Positions 59,395-64,000 of a stretch of DNA of 64,000 nucleotides are shown piece by piece. The DNA is from Liolophura sinensis (lineage: Eukaryota; Mollusca; Polyplacophora; Chitonida; Chitonidae): contig NC_088295.1 in assembly GCF_032854445.1 (NCBI RefSeq), forward strand, positions 80,196,028 through 80,260,027, given 5' to 3'. The translations under genes and the position numbers were made by a program. The notes under the pieces were generated by a model. The model was not told where the DNA came from and made no database searches. It saw only the letters and a program-made list of their open reading frames with translations. How positions within the stretch are numbered: position 1 is the first letter of the stretch; each line of letters starts with the position of its first letter.

Positions 59395-59575
59395 TCTTTT
59401 TTTTAAAAGAAACACAACAAATAATATAACCTTAGTTATTTCGGAAGTGGGATGGAAACAGAGAGAAACGGCCACGGTCATCTCGTTTTGATGTGTTTGA
59501 CAACTCTGTATGTAAATTTTTAATATGGAATTCTTTCTATGTCATGTTACGCCATGTTAGAGAAACAAGAAACAC
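59395..59575 (+). repeat. Left arm of a diverged ~180-bp inverted repeat
   Basis: 'ataatataaccttagttatt' then 'tcggaag', and later 'catgttagagaaac', recur in reverse complement and in mirrored order at 62775-62960. About 3.2 kb lies between the arms. A transposon with terminal inverted repeats, or two inverted copies of one repeat, are both possible. Confidence 0.6.
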
Positions 59576-60890
59576 AATGTCGGGTCATCCGTAATGCACG
59601 CTCATATGACTGAAAGGCAGTGTGCGCCTGATGACGGCGGTACCAGATGTATTCACGGGTTACAGAAACAAGTCGTTCCTGGTTGGTTAAACCTGATAAC
59701 AATTCGGCACTCGATTTTCCAAACAAGCACGATATAACAAGAAAATCCATGCTGATATGCGCAGATCGCTGCCATTCTTAGCCCGGGCGACATGTGCACC
59801 CGATTTTGAAATTGATACTGTATTCAGTTTCACCATCGGCAAAGCTCGCTGCATATGCAATGCTTTACATCCTAATCCACTTAAAGGATTAATGCCCAGA
59901 TTTACTCTTTAATCATAATTACATTCCCTTGTATATATTGTTAAATTGAGTGTAAAGAATATTGAATTAGGGTACATTAATCTGAGCAGTATGGCACTTA
60001 AATCGCTCGATAATGAGGCTGGTTTTACGCATTTTTTCCGCCAACACTCGGTATCTCCGCCGAATTACGTCTTACAAGTTCAACCTTTATCGGCTGTCAG
60101 AGCTTCGCCATTTACTTCAGTGTTTAAAAAGCTTTAAGGGTGACAACAAGCACATGGTTTTTTGTTCTGCATATTATTTTGGACAATTTGGACCTCAGGA
60201 AGGCGTGGACATACAGAACAAGACGGAAGGATTTTGAAAAAACAGCCGTATACCTGCTCTCGCCATTATACAGGTGAAAGCTAAGAGAGGAATACACGTG
60301 AATTTTCAAAATAGCACTATATACAGTAGAACAAAATACTATAAACTGAAATGAAAACTGATAGATAGTAAATATCTGTAACGCCGACGTCCACATCATA
60401 CATGTATATATTCGGGTGGGCATATATATTCTACTCATGACACCTGACAGGTCATGCAAGGGTGTTTCACCGGAACGTGCGTTTTTGAGGCTATGTGGTC
60501 ATTTTAACCCTGTCTCTAGACTACTCAAGCTATGATCTTGAAAATTGGTCAGTATATTAATAAAATCATGCCCTTTAAATATCTAAAGTTTGAAAGTGTT
60601 TGAACAAAGGATAATGGAGCAATACAGCATCAAAGTACGGCCCATTTGTAAGCCCACCCGATGTATTGTACACGAATCTATGTCCCTAGGCAAGGGATAT
60701 TCGGAATGCCGACAATAACATCTACCGGTAGTTGTCATCACATATAGATATGGATTTAGAATCCTTTGTGGGAATAGAATGATATTTATTGTGAAGAGGG
60801 CGGGGAAGAGGATAGAAAATATTTATTAAATCTTAGATAAACACGCGTGTAACACAGATAAATTAAACTATAGCTTACCAGTCCGTGTTG
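59576..60890. other. Interior of the inverted-repeat pair, unassigned
   Basis: No transposase motif or splice-supported exon seen. A minus-strand frame at 59547-59750 has no recognisable domain. Confidence 0.35.
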
Positions 60891-61130
60891 TCAGTGTGGT
60901 CGGAAATGCCTAGACAAATTAAGATCAAATTTAACGCCTGAAAACTCGGAATTTGAAGTCTGGCCAGAGATGTCAGCGTCATAAATCGGAACTTTCACGT
61001 CGGCCACTATGGATTCAAATTGATATGGCAGTATATTTTCTTCTGTGTAGCTAAAATCCATCTCGAAAATGGCATCGTTTTTGTTATGAACTGCCCGTTT
61101 ATTCAGGGCAGCCAGACTAGTGTTGACCAT
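60891..61130 (-). CDS. Hypothetical short frame, possible first exon
   Basis: An ATG at 61130 opens 79 codons with an acidic, non-repetitive composition. 'E-N-I-L-P-Y-Q-F-E' near the middle resembles short motifs I associate with N-termini of several uncharacterised animal proteins. A 5' splice consensus ('ctggtaagc' on the minus strand) lies just beyond the stop rather than before it. The sequence upstream is CpG-rich for this window, as a promoter might be. The evidence is weak and it could be a chance frame. Confidence 0.25.
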   Translation of the reverse strand: MVNTSLAALNKRAVHNKNDAIFEMDFSYTEENILPYQFESIVADVKVPIYDADISGQTSNSEFSGVKFDLNLSRHFRPH

Positions 61131-62774
61131 CTATGACGTCACCCGCTGAGTCGTACCGGGCGGCCGGCTGAGAGGCTAGGGTAGTAAATCTACTGGTTTT
61201 GGTTAATTTAAAGTCATTATTATGTTTCTCAGAATTCCTCTCGGTAGCATACAGTTTTAACAGATAATAATCTTTTTAATAAGGGCCAGCAGCTAAATCT
61301 GGACACTTATCCTCTAATACATGGTTTGTCCCCTAGTCAAGACATTTATGCACCTTTTGCAACTATTTACACTGACCTTTATTCGATGTTTCCACAGAAA
61401 ATCTCAGTCGAAGGTTTTCTGTGAGCTGCTGATGCCGTCAACCCGATTGACCCAAATTGGTGCGTCAATCACGTTGATGTCTATTGAGAATTTGACATCC
61501 TGAAAAAATATATCACAACGTTATTTAGGTATTCGAATCTATGGAACAGCTCAGCAAGCAAAGATGGACGACGATGCTGTTTTGAAAGCTAATTGTTGAG
61601 TGAACTAGAAGTATAAAGTGCCAGATTCTTTCAAAATGACAAGGAATTGAACCGCCTGAACGTCAACTACATGTGCGCATGCGCCGCACACGAAAACAAC
61701 ATCTGCGCGCGTTTATGAAGACGTGGCGACATTTGTGAGTAGGACTCAGAAAACGAGAAGTTACTACTCGTATACGCTACCAAATGAGATAAAAATTGTC
61801 CAGAAGATGACGAACCCGTCGGCGAATGTAATTTGCTTGACTTTTGCTGATGACACATACGTGTTTTCTCGTATATTCGTAGGTTCAGTTCACATATACA
61901 TATTTTACTGTGGATAGCTTGAACTAGACCTTACCAAATATTAAAAGTTCGCGGTCGATTTCTTGACTGTGCACGATATTGTTTACTTTGAAATGTGATA
62001 TCTCCGTTTTGTAACATAACAAAATTGTTGTGAATGACCAAAATGTGCTTTATGAATGACTTTAGGTGTCAATGACATCAAAAACTTTTTTCATCATAAA
62101 TTTGGTATTAAATGTTGCAATGTATGGCTCTTTCATTGGTCATAACTTAACATTGCCCTTGTTAACTACACGAGAAGTTCTTCTGAAGGTGAAACTAAAA
62201 GTACAGAGACCGGCATCCAAGCGTTTGACTGCGTTTAGTCATTCATATATATATCTAAACAATTTTAACAGAAAATTTGACTGGCCTTTTATCTGATGGT
62301 TATTACGTTTATAGAATATCATTGTAAAAAATCTTATATCGCAACTTAAACTCTTAAGTGAAAATGGACAACTTCTGAGAGATGTGTAAAGTGCAGCCTT
62401 GAATTCAGCTTTAAGTTTTCAGCTAGGAGATAACTGCAAGGATTTATTTTATTAATTCGTCGTCCTAGATGTTAACTGTGGGGAATAGTAGACAACTTTA
62501 AAAAAGACAAGGCTAGGCCAAATGTATATATGCACCGATAAAGTATCTCATATGAAGTTCTATTTTTTGAAGTTGCATAACCAAGACATCACCGGTGAAA
62601 TTAAGCACAATGAGGTACATTGATAAACCCATAAGCGCCGCCATGATCGAATTAACCAATCAGGTGCGAGATATTTCTATAACACGAGAACACACCTGTT
62701 TCCGCTGACGGTACGCGAACACTGTTTTTGCCTTTGCATGTTAGCCACACGAGAGTAGGGTACGAGTGACTTCA
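61131..62774. other. No recognised feature
   Basis: No supported gene between the hypothetical exon and the right inverted-repeat arm. Confidence 0.35.
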
Positions 62775-62960
62775 ACTTGAGTTACGGTTTCTCTAACATG
62801 GTGTATCCCTTAGCCTAATAACACTTCCATGCTAAAAGTTCAGTGATAGAGTTACCAAAAACGTGAGAACAACATGGCAACATGGTCGTTGAGATCTATT
62901 TAACCCCGCTTCGGAAATAACTAAGGTTATATTATTTGTTGTCTTTTCTTTTAAATGGAC
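62775..62960 (-). repeat. Right arm of the diverged inverted repeat
   Basis: Reverse complement of the 59395-59575 arm, with identical runs such as 'ataacctta' flanked by 'acaacaaataatat' and 'gttattt'. Similarity is patchy in the middle. Confidence 0.6.
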
Positions 62961-64000
62961 GGGACAAATATTGTTGTTGTTGTGGACTGGGTAAAGACCG
63001 TCAAATCGAAGACAATGCGCTTTTACATAACGCAAAGCCATAGAACCCCAAGAACTCCATGCCACCATGAAATGCGACATTTAATGGTTTATGACTGCTT
63101 TTCATAAAAATTTAGGTCAAGAGGGCATGGAAGAACTGTAGTTTTATTTGTGAAACATGTATCTCTATTAAACTTACAGATCGTCCGATAACCCTTTGAG
63201 ATACAAGTCCACTTCGTTTGTATTTAGCTTACCAAACGTGGGTAGATTCGAGATAACAAAAGCTCATAGATTTAATTCGCCCACTCAATCCATTTCAACC
63301 ATTCTTGCTGGATCCTTATTGCATGGTAATCAATGCTGCCTTGATTGCACAATGTTCCAACTCACATTATACATAGAGTTGTGTATGAAAATCATAGCAC
63401 TGATGGCGAACCTGTCCTTTTGTCGTTTGAACTAATTCTTCAGTGGATTACATTAAACCAGAAAATTTTTTATTCATTTTTGCAATGGCCGTTTCAAACA
63501 TGTTCTGTCTTGAACTTGGCTATGTAAGGATATCAATTATCTTTCGTATTGCTTGGCCTAAATACAACTGGTTTCAACATTTAACTAATAAAGGCTCAGA
63601 TAATGAAGGGGTTTGTCATACACTGTCGGATTTACCTTACGAATTTAAAAACAAGGTGTTTAAATTGGTAATTTTATATTTATGAACACTCTTCTTCATT
63701 TGCTCGGCATATACAAATGTTTCACGTTATCACTTTTCGTGTGTCCGCATTTGCTTCATGTGACGATTACTATCAGGTAACTTTCTTATAGTTTATTTTA
63801 TAACCAAACTATCTATTACTCGAGTTTCGACTCCAGATTTATCTTTCAAGTATGCCATTCTCAGCAGGCATGCACACGTGTACTCAAGTGAACGGTTTGG
63901 TCAGTTTTAGGTGAGACATTGCCACCAGACGCGACATGTAACACAGATGTGAATGTGGATCGCCTCTAAGTGATTTGGCCACATAAAGGTAAAGTGGTCA
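62961..64000. other. No recognised feature to window end
   Basis: Short overlapping + strand frames at 63196-63685 lack splice signals or recognisable domains. Confidence 0.4.

Overview
This is a stretch of animal nuclear DNA, most likely from a marine mollusc. The evidence is the overall texture (AT-rich, gene-poor, long poly-T and poly-C runs), a spliced terminal exon, an intronless neuropeptide-type GPCR, and several tRNA-derived SINE families. One SINE family carries the 3' block 'aagtgaaatattcttgag..cggcgtaaaac', which I associate with mollusc genomes. No bacterial operons, CRISPR arrays or rRNA genes are visible.

Layout. (1) About 1.57-25.8 kb is a diverged head-to-tail segmental duplication of four units of 5.5-6.9 kb, starting near 1567, 8212, 13691 and 20605. 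Units 1, 3 and 4 each carry a copy of a terminal coding exon on the + strand. It is intact at 2201-2305, has a stop at 14372-14476, and is frameshifted without its acceptor at 21211-21311. The rest of that gene lies left of the window or was not found. Unit 2 has lost the exon block, and SINE pieces occupy its place. (2) At the unit 2/3 border (12.06-13.66 kb), two inverted arrays of a palindromic ATCGATATCGAT repeat bracket a good candidate first exon (coiled coil, splice donor). A full-length SINE with a perfect 10-bp target duplication sits inside the left array. (3) 26-31 kb holds SINEs and a 59-bp minisatellite. (4) At 31287-32366 on the minus strand lies an intact 359-aa class A GPCR lacking both cysteines of the usual TM3-ECL2 disulfide. 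(5) 37.4-40.4 kb is a nest of elements: a non-coding repeat ending in a 13-bp hairpin, a decayed Penelope-type reverse transcriptase, and a tRNA-derived SINE. (6) 46.2-49.0 kb holds 41-bp and 53-bp minisatellites. (7) 52608-58738 is a very young Ty3/gypsy-type LTR element on the minus strand. It has 1-kb LTRs differing at two positions by eye, a 4-bp target duplication, a tRNA-Pro-like primer site and one 1295-codon ORF. The ORF order is Gag-protease-integrase-RNase H, with the reverse transcriptase polymerase core missing in frame. (8) 59.4-62.96 kb is bounded by a diverged ~180-bp inverted repeat.

Most of the window is therefore repeat-driven. Only the GPCR, the terminal exon at 2201-2305 and perhaps the exon at 12662-13049 look like host coding sequence. 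The best candidates for something undescribed are the RT-less but otherwise intact and recently mobile LTR element, the four-unit array with repeated terminal exons, and the foldback-like structure at 12-13.7 kb. Coordinates of repeats without flanking target duplications are approximate, because alignments were made by eye.
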